From CAZPXZ01 sp965219495 (GTDB lineage Bacteria; Pseudomonadota; Alphaproteobacteria; Rhodobacterales; CAZPXZ01), in NCBI GenBank assembly GCA_965219495.1, contig OZ244777.1, positions 1,736,001 to 1,800,000 of the forward strand: 64,000 nucleotides of DNA. The letters run 5' to 3'. Made by a program: the position numbers and the translations under genes. The notes under the pieces were generated by a model. The model saw only the letters and a list, made by a program, of their open reading frames with translations. It ran no database searches and was not told the origin of the DNA. Below, piece by piece: positions 1 to 8,589 of the stretch (its first letter is position 1; each line of letters starts with the position of its first letter).

Positions 1-14
1 ATCCCCAGGAACTC

Positions 15-1346
15 CTAATAGGACAGCTGGTACATTTCACAAATCTCAGCTTCATCCCGACCTTCAAGACCCAGGATTTCCTGCCGCTTATGGGCAAGAT
101 AGATTTCTGCAAAGTCATCGGGAAACCACTGCCAAACCTCCTTGGCGGCCTCAAATTCATCAAGCGCCGCAGAAAGCGACTCCGGCAAGCGGCGAAATCC
201 CCTTGCTTCGAGTTCCTCGCCAGAAAGCAGGGACAAGTCCTCCGATGTCACTTCCGGTTCGTCCAAGTCCTCCTCCATGCCCGCTACCCCCGCATGTATA
301 ATTGCGGCCAGGGCCAGATGCGGACTCGCCGCCGCATCGCAGGCACGGACTTCGAAGTTGAACTGCGAAGCGGCGCCGATCGAATGATCCGTGCGGATGG
401 GGCATAGCCGCACTGCGGCTTCGCGATCCTGCGCCCCGAGATTGTTGTAGGCGGCGCTCCAGCAATGCGGCACAAGACGGCTGTAAGATACCACGCTGGG
501 CGCAAGCAACGATACGATGGCCGGAAGTTGCTTGAGCACGCCCGCAATGAAGCTGCCCGTTTCCCTGCTCATGCCGGCCGGACCTGCCGCATCGTAGGCC
601 GCAGGACAATCCGAACTGTCCCGAAAGCTGAGGTGAATGTGAACCCCGTTGCCGATACCGCCCGGTTCGATGAGCGGAGCAAACGACACCCGCTGCCCTT
701 CCCTTTCTCCAACGCCGCGAACGATCTCCCTCAGAACCGCCGCGTCATCCGCGATCTTGACTCCGCTTACTGGCCGCACCGTGACTTCGAACTGGTTTGG
801 CCCGTACTCCTTCATGATGGATTCCGTCGCGATTCCGGATTCTTCAAGTGCGGCCATGACGGACTCGCAGAATCCCCGCACGCTTCGGAATGCGCCAAAA
901 GCATATCCCTCTCCCTTGCCGCCCCGCCGTTCGGGAAGATGGAACTCGTGCTCAAATGCGCCGTACAGCGTATATCCGCCTACATTCTTCAGGCGATCGA
1001 GCGCATTCTCCAGAATCGAGCGCGTGCAGCACTCCCACGGACGGCCATCAAGATGGCGAACATTGCCCAGGGCAAAGTCCTCGTGCGACCTTGTGCCGCA
1101 TTGGTCGTTTGCTGGGCCATATTCGATTCGTGCGCGAGTCTTGGGGTCGCCGACAAGCACGAGATCGCCCAAAGCGCCATAGGGACTTTCCGCAATTTCA
1201 TCGAAGCAGGTAATCTGGACATTGGTGGGCGTCCAACCGACTTCCGGCTCTGCGCCCGCGTCCACCCGGTCAGCCAATATCCCCTTTCCGCGAAGTTTGC
1301 CTGAAATATCGCTTGTACAAATATAGATGATCGGCTTACGGTCCAC
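15..1346 (-). CDS. Glutamine synthetase family ligase (gamma-glutamyl-amine synthetase-like)
   Basis: Predicted ATP-dependent ligase joining glutamate to ammonia or an amine in the cytoplasm. Visible glutamine synthetase catalytic features are the first metal-ligand motif (YGAFEHEFHL), EYGPNQFEVTVRP, the metal/ATP motif GNGVHIHLSF, and the arginine-rich segment around NNLGAQDREAAVRLCP. At about 443 residues it has the length of the GlnA-like/PuuA-type proteins. The frame is open to an ATG at 1421, but the GTG at 1346 is preceded by a strong GGGAGGG ribosome site and fits the family N-terminus (IIYICTSDISGKLRG), so I chose it. It is divergent from an N-formylglutamate amidohydrolase-like gene, leaving 67 bp between them. 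Amine catabolism is more likely than the housekeeping enzyme, but the substrate is inferred. Confidence 0.85.
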   Translation of the reverse strand: MDRKPIIYICTSDISGKLRGKGILADRVDAGAEPEVGWTPTNVQITCFDEIAESPYGALGDLVLVGDPKTRARIEYGPANDQCGTRSHEDFALGNVRHLDGRPWECCTRSILENALDRLKNVGGYTLYGAFEHEFHLPERRGGKGEGYAFGAFRSVRGFCESVMAALEESGIATESIMKEYGPNQFEVTVRPVSGVKIADDAAVLREIVRGVGEREGQRVSFAPLIEPGGIGNGVHIHLSFRDSSDCPAAYDAAGPAGMSRETGSFIAGVLKQLPAIVSLLAPSVVSYSRLVPHCWSAAYNNLGAQDREAAVRLCPIRTDHSIGAASQFNFEVRACDAAASPHLALAAIIHAGVAGMEEDLDEPEVTSEDLSLLSGEELEARGFRRLPESLSAALDEFEAAKEVWQWFPDDFAEIYLAHKRQEILGLEGRDEAEICEMYQLSY

Positions 1347-1413
1347 CTCTTGAACCCTCCCCTGCAAGACAACGCAACAGTCTCCACGCCCACCATCGGA
1401 TAATACACCATCC
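1347..1413. promoter_or_regulatory. Divergent intergenic region
   Basis: This 67-bp gap between the divergent glutamine synthetase-like and amidohydrolase-like genes must hold the starting signals for at least one of them if the GTG start at 1346 is right. I see no convincing -35/-10 pair or operator, only the ribosome site of the left gene at its edge. Confidence 0.3.
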
Positions 1414-2226
1414 ATGACCACCGATGCTCAGCCCGACGCCGCGCCGGGATTTTCGATCTGCAGCGCCGACCCGGAACCGGTCGAACGGGTTTGCGCACGG
1501 GGCGGCGCGCCGCTTGTGCTCACTTGTGAGCATGGCGGACGAGCGGTTCCGGCCTCGCTGGCTGGTGGAGTTCCGGCTCCCAAGGACATGGACCGGCATA
1601 TCGCCTGGGATATCGGAGCGGCGGAAGTGGCGCGCGGCGTTGCGAAGAAACTGGATTCCGCGCTCGTAATTCAGCGCTATTCCCGGCTCGTCATCGACTG
1701 CAACCGCCCTCGTCATGCATCCGACCTGACTCCCGAAATCAGTGACGGAACCCGAATCCCGTTCAACGTCAATCTCGGTGAAACGGATATTGACGCGCGA
1801 TGGAGGTCAATCCACCAGCCTTTTCACCAAGCGGTCGCGAGACTGCTGGACGCCCGCGGGAAAGTCGCGTTGGTCGCGGTTCACAGCTTCACCCGGAAAC
1901 TCCGCAATGGCGCACCGCGCCCCATGGAAGTCGGTCTGTCGGCGCGGAAGGACCTGGAACTTGCCCATACGCTCGGACGAGAACTCTTGAGGGAGGAGCC
2001 GGAACTGCATGTCGCCTTTGACGCTCCGTACCGTATTCGTAGCGATTCGGACTATACGATCCCCGTGCATGCGGAGGCGCGCCGGCTTCCATATGTGCTA
2101 TTGGAGGTTCGAAATGACTTGATAGCTGACGCGGCCGGCGTTTCAAGATGGATTGTCATGCTTTCGACAGCGCTCACCCGCGCGCTCAGATCGACGGCCG
2201 GAAAGACGAATGACAATGGACTTTGA
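1414..2226 (+). CDS. N-formylglutamate amidohydrolase family protein
   Basis: Predicted zinc-dependent amidohydrolase of the N-formylglutamate deformylase family. The start of the domain is recognisable: PLVLTCEHGG, then the segment DRHIAWDIGA and RYSRLVIDCNRP, which in this family carry metal and substrate contacts, followed by VAVHSFTRKL. Length is 270 residues, normal for the short form of the family. It overlaps the next gene by 17 bp, so the two are probably co-transcribed. The neighbouring glutamine synthetase-like ligase suggests hydrolysis of an N-acyl or N-formyl amino acid during nitrogen scavenging. No other histidine-degradation genes are present, so the classical Hut role is not supported. 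Confidence 0.8.
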   Translation: MTTDAQPDAAPGFSICSADPEPVERVCARGGAPLVLTCEHGGRAVPASLAGGVPAPKDMDRHIAWDIGAAEVARGVAKKLDSALVIQRYSRLVIDCNRPRHASDLTPEISDGTRIPFNVNLGETDIDARWRSIHQPFHQAVARLLDARGKVALVAVHSFTRKLRNGAPRPMEVGLSARKDLELAHTLGRELLREEPELHVAFDAPYRIRSDSDYTIPVHAEARRLPYVLLEVRNDLIADAAGVSRWIVMLSTALTRALRSTAGKTNDNGL

Positions 2227-2872
2227 CCGCCTGACGACTCGCGAAGTTCCTCTGGTTCCGGAACGAACCGCGTTACTCATCGTCGACGTGCAGAACTTCT
2301 GCACGCGCAGGGAGGGGGGCGAGTTCCGTGCACTGCCGGAGAACGTATTCAACGAGAAATACTTGCAATTCATCCGGCACTTCGAGTCGGAAACCCTGCC
2401 CAACCTGGTCCGCCTGGTCAACGCCTGCCGGAAGGCTTCCATCGAAGTGCTGTATACGGTAATTGAAAGCCTCACCGAAGATGGCCGCGACCGCAGCCTT
2501 GACTACCGGATTACCGGTTTTCATGTCCCGAAGGGATCGTGGGACGCCAAGGTTCGGGAAGAAATCTTTCCGGTCGGCGACGAAATCGTCCTTCCGAAAA
2601 CGTCTTCGAACGTGTTCGTCTCGACGAATATCGATTATCTTCTGCGGAATCTGGGCAAGCGCCAACTCTGCGTCGCCGGGCTGGTCACAGACCAGTGCGT
2701 CAATTCGGCGGTGCGCGACGCATGCGATTTGGGATATCTCGTCACGCTCGTCGTGGATGCTTGCGCGTCCTACTCCGCCGAGCGGCATGACAATTCCCTC
2801 TCTTCCCTTTCAGGGTATTGCAGGCAACGGACGACCGGCCAACTCGTCTCCGAACTCCAGAACCCCAAATAA
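2210..2872 (+). CDS. Isochorismatase-like cysteine hydrolase
   Basis: Cytoplasmic cysteine hydrolase of the isochorismatase superfamily, which includes nicotinamidase, N-carbamoylsarcosine amidase, ureidoacrylate hydrolase and biuret hydrolase. The catalytic Asp lies in the N-terminal ALLIVDVQNF, the Lys in the central LPKTSSNVF, and the nucleophilic Cys in LCVAGLVTDQCVNSAVRDA. At 220 residues it has a normal length. The frame is open upstream to 2153, but the ATG at 2210 gives the expected N-terminus and overlaps the preceding amidohydrolase gene by 17 bp, suggesting translational coupling. The substrate is probably a small amide and cannot be fixed from sequence. Confidence 0.85.
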   Translation: MTMDFDRLTTREVPLVPERTALLIVDVQNFCTRREGGEFRALPENVFNEKYLQFIRHFESETLPNLVRLVNACRKASIEVLYTVIESLTEDGRDRSLDYRITGFHVPKGSWDAKVREEIFPVGDEIVLPKTSSNVFVSTNIDYLLRNLGKRQLCVAGLVTDQCVNSAVRDACDLGYLVTLVVDACASYSAERHDNSLSSLSGYCRQRTTGQLVSELQNPK

Positions 2873-3007
2873 AGGACAGATTCTTCCGCGGGAACGTCCG
2901 GCGGACACGTCGGGTCGCCCAGATTTCCGCCTCCGGCCTTCGAGAGATACCGGAAATGCGGCTGGCGCCGAAACTCGGTCCGGGCAAACCCCTGTACGAG
3001 GGACCGC

Positions 3008-3253
3008 CTACCCCCCGGTCAGCCGCGGAAGCAGAACGACCTCACTCTCGGGACCGATGGGCGTGAACCAGGAATCCCGGTACATCTTGCCGTCAATCGA
3101 CACCGAAACGCCGCGTTCGATTTGCGACTTGAACCCCGGGTGAACGTCTACCAGCCGGTCCAGCAACTCGCGAATATTCGAAGCTTCGACCTGGACTTCC
3201 GCTGCGCCGCCGGTGGCGGCCCGAAGCGAGCCCCAAATCTCGACTCGCACCAT
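3008..3253 (-). CDS. MoaD/ThiS-like ubiquitin-fold sulfur carrier
   Basis: An 81-residue protein beginning VRVEIWGSLR after its Met and ending in LLPRLTGG. The length, the predicted beta-grasp pattern and the C-terminal Gly-Gly are those of MoaD/ThiS sulfur carriers. It is the last gene after the three molybdenum hydroxylase subunits, starting 8 bp beyond the large-subunit stop. The start at 3253 was preferred over an upstream Met at 3280, which would overlap the large subunit. Known MoaD donates sulfur to the molybdopterin dithiolene. A copy here may serve the adjacent enzyme, or may only share the fold. No MoaE partner is in the window. Confidence 0.7.
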   Translation of the reverse strand: MVRVEIWGSLRAATGGAAEVQVEASNIRELLDRLVDVHPGFKSQIERGVSVSIDGKMYRDSWFTPIGPESEVVLLPRLTGG

Positions 3254-3260
3254 GCTCAGC

Positions 3261-5516
3261 TCAGGCGCGCGCCGCTTCAAGCGCCGCCAGCAGGGATGGG
3301 GGAGACATTGGAACTTCCGTCATCCGTACCCCGGTGGCTCCCGAAACCGCATTTCCGATTGCGGCCAAGGGCGGCACGATGGAGGTTTCGCCCACCCCGC
3401 GAACACCGTACGGATGGCCTGGATTGGGCACTTCGATGATGACCGTGTCGATCATCGGAAGGTCTGAGGCCACCGGCACGCGATAGTCGAGGAAGCCCGG
3501 ATTCTGCAGGCATCCGTCCTCGCCATAGAAATAACCCTCGTTGAGAGCCCAGCCGATTCCCTGCGCGGCGCCGCCCTGGAACTGCCCTTCGACATAACTG
3601 GGGTGCACGGCCTTTCCCGCGTCCTGGAACACCGTGTAGCGGAGCACTTTCACGGCGCCGGTTTCCGGGTCGACCTCGACATCCACGAGATGCACCGCGA
3701 AGCTGACACCCGCGCCTTCCGCCGTCACTTCGTAGTGCCCGGCAATCGGACCGCCGGTGCTCGCTGCAGTCGCCGCAATTTCGGCGAGGGAGAGCGGCTC
3801 GTGATCGCCGGCGTTCGCACCTGCGGGCCGGGCGCGCCCGTCAACCCACTCGACCGCTTCCTCGGGAATATTCCAGATTTTCGCCGCCCGCGCGCATAGC
3901 TTCTTGATTGCATCGCGAGCCGCCTGGATGGTTGCAAGCCCGCTGGCGAACGTTACCCGCGAACCGTCCGATATCGCGTTGTAGCCAAGCGAGCCCGTAT
4001 CGGCGACAATCGTGTGAATCTTCTCGTACGGAATGCCAAGTTCTTCCGCCGCCATTTGGGTCATTGAGGCGCGCGAACCACCGATATCGGGCGTGCCGAC
4101 CGAGAGGCCTACCGTTCCATCGTCGTTCAGGTTCATGGAGACGCAAGTTTCTCCGCCGAAGTTGAACCAGAATCCGCAGGCAAGGCCCCTTCCCTGGTTT
4201 TTTCCGAGCGGCGCGGTGCGGTGCGGATGCTTTTCGACAGCCTCCAGGATCGTCGGCAGGCCAACCCTGTTGTATCTCGGCCCGTAGGACGAACGGCATC
4301 CATCGCTGGTCGCGTTCTTCCGCCGTACTTCGAGCGGCTCCAGGTCCAGTTTCTGGCACAACTCGTCGATCGCGCTTTCCACCGCGAACGCCGCCATCGG
4401 CGCGCCCGGCGCCCGATACGCCGCCTGCTTGGGCCGGTTGGCCACCACATCCCATCCGACCGTCTGCACGTGCTCAAGATTGTATGCCGCGAACGCGCTC
4501 ATGGCGCCGAGCCAAGCCGGCGACCCCGGATAAGCGCCGCCCTGATAGCGCAACTCGGCGCGCCCGGCGGTGATGCGGCCACCCCGCGTCATGCCGATCT
4601 TGACGTCGATGCTGGTCGAGGAAGTCGGGCCCGTACCGCGGAACACCTCTTCGCGGGTCATCGTGATTTTCACCGGCCGTCCCGCTTTCCGGGACAGCGC
4701 AAGCGCTACGGGCTCAATGAACACCGTGGTCTTGCCGCCGAACCCTCCTCCGATTTCAGAAGCGGTTACGCGCAGGTGGCTGAAGTCGATCCCGATCAGC
4801 GCGGCCGAAAAATTGCGAACCATGTAGTGGCCCTGCGTGCAGCACCAAAGTTCCCCCTGCCCGTCCGGCCCCATCGAAGCGAGGCACGCATGGGGTTCGA
4901 TATACCCTTGGTGCGCGGCTTCCGTGCGGAATGTACGCTCGACAATCGCATCGGCCTTCGCAAATCCCGCTTCCATGTCTCCGTGCCCGAACTCGTGCCT
5001 GCCGACAACATTCCTCGGCATTCCTTCGGGAACGGTGTCGTCCGCGATGGAGTCGTGCAGCACCGGCGCCTCCGGCTTCATGGCTTCATCCACATCCAGG
5101 ACATGGGGAAGAATCTCGTAATCCACCTCGATTAAATTGAGGGCCCGGCGCGCCTCCCCTTCGCTCGCCGCCGCAACCGCCGCTACGGCGTGCCCGTCAT
5201 ACAGCGCCTTTTCTCCCGCCATCAGATTGTCGAGAACGAACCCGAGTTCCCGGTCCTCGACGCTGGCGAAATCCGCGCGCGTCACGACCGCCTTCACGCC
5301 TGGCGCCTGTTCCGCCTTCGACGCGTCGATGGATCGAATTCGGGCATGCGGGTGCGGACTGCGCAGGATCTTGCCGATCAGCATTCCGGGTGCGACCGCG
5401 TCGGCCCCAAACCGCGCTCGTCCGGTGACCTTGTCGACTCCGTCCGGCCGGAGCGGCCGCTTGCCGACGATGGTGAATTCGCGGGTTTCTGCGTCCGCTG
5501 GAATTTCTACGTTCAT
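3261..5516 (-). CDS. Xanthine dehydrogenase family, molybdenum-binding large subunit
   Basis: Large catalytic subunit of a molybdenum hydroxylase (xanthine dehydrogenase/CO dehydrogenase superfamily), about 751 residues. The N-terminal a/b hammerhead begins GVDKVTGRARFGADA. The cofactor-binding region shows EIGGGFGGKTTVFIEP, and the C-terminal RGVGETSIVPPLAAIGNAV holds the conserved GVGE glutamate that acts as base in this family. The frame is open another 211 codons upstream over the small subunit, but the ATG at 5516 overlaps the small-subunit stop by 4 bp (ATGA) and gives the normal N-terminus. No CO-dehydrogenase-type selenyl-cysteine loop signature (VAYRCSFR) was seen, so an N-heterocycle or aldehyde substrate is more likely than CO. 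Confidence 0.88.
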   Translation of the reverse strand: MNVEIPADAETREFTIVGKRPLRPDGVDKVTGRARFGADAVAPGMLIGKILRSPHPHARIRSIDASKAEQAPGVKAVVTRADFASVEDRELGFVLDNLMAGEKALYDGHAVAAVAAASEGEARRALNLIEVDYEILPHVLDVDEAMKPEAPVLHDSIADDTVPEGMPRNVVGRHEFGHGDMEAGFAKADAIVERTFRTEAAHQGYIEPHACLASMGPDGQGELWCCTQGHYMVRNFSAALIGIDFSHLRVTASEIGGGFGGKTTVFIEPVALALSRKAGRPVKITMTREEVFRGTGPTSSTSIDVKIGMTRGGRITAGRAELRYQGGAYPGSPAWLGAMSAFAAYNLEHVQTVGWDVVANRPKQAAYRAPGAPMAAFAVESAIDELCQKLDLEPLEVRRKNATSDGCRSSYGPRYNRVGLPTILEAVEKHPHRTAPLGKNQGRGLACGFWFNFGGETCVSMNLNDDGTVGLSVGTPDIGGSRASMTQMAAEELGIPYEKIHTIVADTGSLGYNAISDGSRVTFASGLATIQAARDAIKKLCARAAKIWNIPEEAVEWVDGRARPAGANAGDHEPLSLAEIAATAASTGGPIAGHYEVTAEGAGVSFAVHLVDVEVDPETGAVKVLRYTVFQDAGKAVHPSYVEGQFQGGAAQGIGWALNEGYFYGEDGCLQNPGFLDYRVPVASDLPMIDTVIIEVPNPGHPYGVRGVGETSIVPPLAAIGNAVSGATGVRMTEVPMSPPSLLAALEAARA

Positions 5517-5995
5517 CCTGCTTCTCCCCGTAATTCGCTGGCCGCGTCCGAAACCGCGCGAACAATCTTGTCGTATCCGGTGCAGCGGCAGAGATTTCCT
5601 GCGAGCCAGTATCGGATCTCGGTCTCGCTGGGATCCGGGTTCCGATCCAGAAGCGCCTTCGCGGCGATCAGGAAACCGGGTGTGCAAATCCCGCATTGCA
5701 GAGCCGCATGTTCGAGGAACTTCCGCTGCAATGGATGGAGCTCCTCGCCGTTGGCCATTCCCTCGATTGTGCCAATCTCCCTGCCCTCGGCTTCCGCGCC
5801 CAGCACCAGGCAGGAACAGACCAAGCGGCCATCGAGCGTAACGCTGCAGGCCCCGCAATCTCCGGTAGCGCAGCCCTCCTTGGCGCCGGTAAGTCCGAGC
5901 CTGTTTCGGAGGACATCCAAGAGAGTCTCCTCCGGTTCGCAGAGATACTCGATGGCATCTCCGTTGATCGTTGTCGAAATGTGGAACTGACTCAT
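5513..5995 (-). CDS. Molybdenum hydroxylase [2Fe-2S] small subunit
   Basis: 160-residue electron-transfer subunit with two [2Fe-2S] clusters. The plant-ferredoxin-type cluster ligands are in EGCATGDCGACSV and the following VCSC. The second cluster is bound by LQCGICTPGF and GNLCRCTGY. This is the CoxS/XdhA-N type arrangement and it moves electrons between the molybdenum site and the FAD subunit. The gene is linked by 4-bp ATGA overlaps to the FAD subunit upstream and the large subunit downstream, so the three are translated together. All cluster cysteines expected for the family are visible. Confidence 0.92.
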   Translation of the reverse strand: MSQFHISTTINGDAIEYLCEPEETLLDVLRNRLGLTGAKEGCATGDCGACSVTLDGRLVCSCLVLGAEAEGREIGTIEGMANGEELHPLQRKFLEHAALQCGICTPGFLIAAKALLDRNPDPSETEIRYWLAGNLCRCTGYDKIVRAVSDAASELRGEAG

Positions 5996-6855
5996 GATAT
6001 GCCTCGTGCGCGATCAAACGCGATTTTCGCCGCCCGCTTTGCGAGCACCCCTGCAACCCTCGTGCGAAACGCCACGGTTCCCCGCTTGTCGTCGATGGGC
6101 CGGCAGGCGGCGGAGCAGGCTTCGGAGAGATTGTGGAGCGCTCCTTCATCGAGAAAAGTCCCGATCAGGGCCTCGCCAGCCTCTTCCACCAGCAATACCG
6201 TTGCCGCCACCGCACCGAGCGAAACGCGCGCCGCCGAACATTTTCCGTCGCCGTCGAGCGTAAGGCTAACGCCCACGCCGACCACCGCGATATCCATTTC
6301 CGTGCGCGGAATGAACCGAAGATATGCGTCTCCGGAGCGTTCCGGCCGCACCGGCAGATAAATGGACTCGATGATTTCACCCCTTGCGAGCGAGGTCTGG
6401 CCCGGTCCGATCGCGACCTCCGCAACCGGAATTTCCCGGTTGCCTTCCGGACCGGCGATCGTTGCCTGAGCCTCTGCCGCGATCATGGCGGGAACGCTGT
6501 CGGCGGCGGGCGACGCGTTGCAGATATTGCCCGCGAGCGTTGCCCGTTCCTGAATTTGCGTAGAGCCGACCAGGCCCATCGCCTCGACCACGCCGGGCCA
6601 CTGCGAACGGAGTTCCTCGTGCTCCCCGAGCCTTGCAGAGGGCACCGCCGCGCCAATGCGAATGCCTCCGTTCTCGCGCTGAATCGTCTTCAGCGACGAG
6701 ATGCAATTGAGGTTAACCACCAATTCCGGCTCGACCATTCCCGAGCGCAGTTGTACGAGCAAGTCCGTTCCGCCCGCCAAAGGATGGGCGGAGCCGGCCG
6801 CCTCCGCCAGAAGGACTACGGCACGCTCGCACGTGCCAGGTGATTCATAATGCAT
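5992..6855 (-). CDS. Molybdenum hydroxylase FAD-binding subunit
   Basis: 287-residue FAD-binding subunit of the CoxM/XdhB type, which passes electrons from the Fe-S subunit to the acceptor. The family's two flavin-binding motifs are present: AGGTDLLVQLRSG near residue 30 (AGGT) and TLAGNICNASPAADSVPA near residue 110 (TIGGN type). It is the first gene of the operon FAD - Fe-S - large subunit - MoaD-like. The 245 bp upstream, ending at the small formate dehydrogenase-associated peptide at 7100, should hold the operon promoter, although I could not pick a -10 box with confidence. Confidence 0.88.
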   Translation of the reverse strand: MHYESPGTCERAVVLLAEAAGSAHPLAGGTDLLVQLRSGMVEPELVVNLNCISSLKTIQRENGGIRIGAAVPSARLGEHEELRSQWPGVVEAMGLVGSTQIQERATLAGNICNASPAADSVPAMIAAEAQATIAGPEGNREIPVAEVAIGPGQTSLARGEIIESIYLPVRPERSGDAYLRFIPRTEMDIAVVGVGVSLTLDGDGKCSAARVSLGAVAATVLLVEEAGEALIGTFLDEGALHNLSEACSAACRPIDDKRGTVAFRTRVAGVLAKRAAKIAFDRARGIS

Positions 6856-7099
6856 GCTTCCTGCTCCGCTCCAGACTTTTCGGCCATACCGAATGGCATG
6901 CCATCAAGACATAGGTCCGTTCGATGACGGACGCAATTGTTCCCAAGAACCAACCGGCAAACCGCGGAAAGTTGCGCAATTCCACAGAATTCCCGTGCGA
7001 CTCTTGCAACCCGCCAAGGGTGCGGAAACGGTTCCCGCGTACGCGGCGAAAACCGGCGCGCAGCCCGGCAAAAAGCGCTCTAAATAGTCTCACTGCTCG

Positions 7100-7225
7100 C
7101 TAGTGCAACCGAACGTTTGCTCCCGCAGTGGCTTCAGCGCTGGTTGTCCGAGCGAGTTCCAGCCCGACGACCCCAGCCCCGGTCAGAATTACGATCGCCG
7201 CCATTGCAGCAATGAACGCCTTCAT
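7100..7225 (-). CDS. 41-residue single-pass membrane or exported peptide at the end of the fdh operon
   Basis: A short gene translated directly from the sequence: it begins MKAFIAAMAAIVILTGAG, a hydrophobic segment, and ends in GANVRLH. Its ATG overlaps the stop of the WD40-cytochrome c gene as ATGA (7222-7225), exactly the coupling used elsewhere in this genome, which is the main reason to call it real. The hydrophobic stretch could be one transmembrane helix or an uncleaved signal. A role as a small accessory subunit or assembly factor of the membrane-bound formate dehydrogenase is inferred from position only. Confidence 0.6.
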   Translation of the reverse strand: MKAFIAAMAAIVILTGAGVVGLELARTTSAEATAGANVRLH

Positions 7226-8562
7226 GGATCGCTTCCCTTTGCTACCACTGCCGTAGCGTGCCTCAAGAACTCGATCAGGTCAATGCGGTCCGCGTCGCTG
7301 GCAATTCGCTGGGCCGGCATCTTGGTGCCTGGAACGTAGATTTCGGGGCCGATATCAAAGAGTTGGTTGATGGTTTCCTCCGACCAGATGAACTCGGCTT
7401 CGGCCAGCGTATCCGAATAGGCGTAACCGTCGAGTCCGCCGACCTTGCGACCGAATACCCCGTACAGGGTCGGTCCGGCCCTCCGTCTCGGCTCTCCCTG
7501 AAGCGTATGGCAGACCGAACACCGTTTCGCGAACTGCAACTCGCCGTTTGACATTTCCACTTGACTGCCGGAGGGCTCCCTGCCGCCCCTCGCGGGCGTC
7601 AGCGAAACCGCGTCCAGCGGCCATACTTCCGCTTCGTCCCGAGCGCTTCCGGTGATCAGCTGGCGGCCGTCCTTGGTAAAGTCCATCGCCCAGACGGGGC
7701 TGCCGAAGACCGCCCGGAATCCCCGTTTGGTCTCCCATCCGTCGCTCGCCACAACATGCACGTATCCCTGGCCGTCTCCGATCGCGACCAGCGCCCCGTC
7801 GCTCGAGCGCGCCAGCGCCTGAATGGGCGCGTCATCCAGGGTAAGGTCGGCAATTTTCCGGGAAGTGGCGAGATCCAGGACCCCGACCTGCCCGTTGACC
7901 GCGCCGAAGATGATCCACCCGCCTTCTTCATCGATCATGATCCGGGTTACACCGAAACCGTTCTGATGTTCGACGCGCACAAGCTCGCCCCGGGAAACGT
8001 TCCACCGGCGGACCGTCCCGTCCTGCCCGGCCGACAGGAGCTCTTCACCCCCGGAAAGAAAAGTGACGTCGTTCACCGGGCTGCCGGCATCGAGAAAGCC
8101 CATGCCCTGGCCACTTTCAAGATCCCAGATTCCGACCGTTCCATCCCACGAAGCCGAAGCCGCAAGCCGCCGCCCGGGGTGCGTCGCCAACGCAACAACC
8201 TTGCCTCGATGACCCTCGAACCGGTGAAGCGCCATTCCGGAGGACACGTCCCAGTGAATCACCGCGAAATCGTCTCCTCCGGAAACGGCGCGACCTTCTC
8301 CAAGCGCAACCACCGCGTTTACCGCGGCGTCATGCCCTTCGAGCCACCCCAGTACTTCACCCGTTTCCAGGTCCCAGCGCCCGAGGGACGTATCGAAGCT
8401 CGCGGTCAGAGCCTCGCGTCCGCCCGGCATGACGACCGCTCCCTTTACCGGGCCGCCATGGCCTTCAAGAAGGTGGTAATCGGCCGCGGAGGCGGAAACA
8501 CCCAATGCCGCCGCCCAAGCGGCGCACGCAAGCGCGATGGTGGATGGCGGGCGCGAGGGCAT
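7222..8562 (-). CDS. WD40-repeat / c-type cytochrome fusion protein
   Basis: 446-residue periplasmic protein. Residues 1-27 form a signal peptide ending ASA. Residues about 30-320 hold WD40-like blades with recurring G-H and W-D endings (GRWDLETGEV, IHWDVSSGM, VGIWDLESGQ, VRRWNVSRGE, EVWPLDAV). Residues about 335-440 form a class I cytochrome c: haem attachment CSVCH at 348-352 and the probable axial Met in GTKMPAQR (Met415). It lies 27 bp after the cytochrome b subunit of formate dehydrogenase, so the likely role is an electron acceptor for the quinol/cytochrome b branch or a docking platform in the periplasm. The haem domain is well supported. The electron-transfer partner is inferred. Confidence 0.8.
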   Translation of the reverse strand: MPSRPPSTIALACAAWAAALGVSASAADYHLLEGHGGPVKGAVVMPGGREALTASFDTSLGRWDLETGEVLGWLEGHDAAVNAVVALGEGRAVSGGDDFAVIHWDVSSGMALHRFEGHRGKVVALATHPGRRLAASASWDGTVGIWDLESGQGMGFLDAGSPVNDVTFLSGGEELLSAGQDGTVRRWNVSRGELVRVEHQNGFGVTRIMIDEEGGWIIFGAVNGQVGVLDLATSRKIADLTLDDAPIQALARSSDGALVAIGDGQGYVHVVASDGWETKRGFRAVFGSPVWAMDFTKDGRQLITGSARDEAEVWPLDAVSLTPARGGREPSGSQVEMSNGELQFAKRCSVCHTLQGEPRRRAGPTLYGVFGRKVGGLDGYAYSDTLAEAEFIWSEETINQLFDIGPEIYVPGTKMPAQRIASDADRIDLIEFLRHATAVVAKGSDP

Positions 8563-8589
8563 CGTGCCGCTCGCCGGTTTCAGTTGCGC

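Noticed and set aside
5517..6149. N-terminal extension of the molybdenum hydroxylase large subunit
   Set aside because: The sequence before 5516 is Arg/Gly-rich, overlaps the Fe-S subunit, and has no match to the family start.
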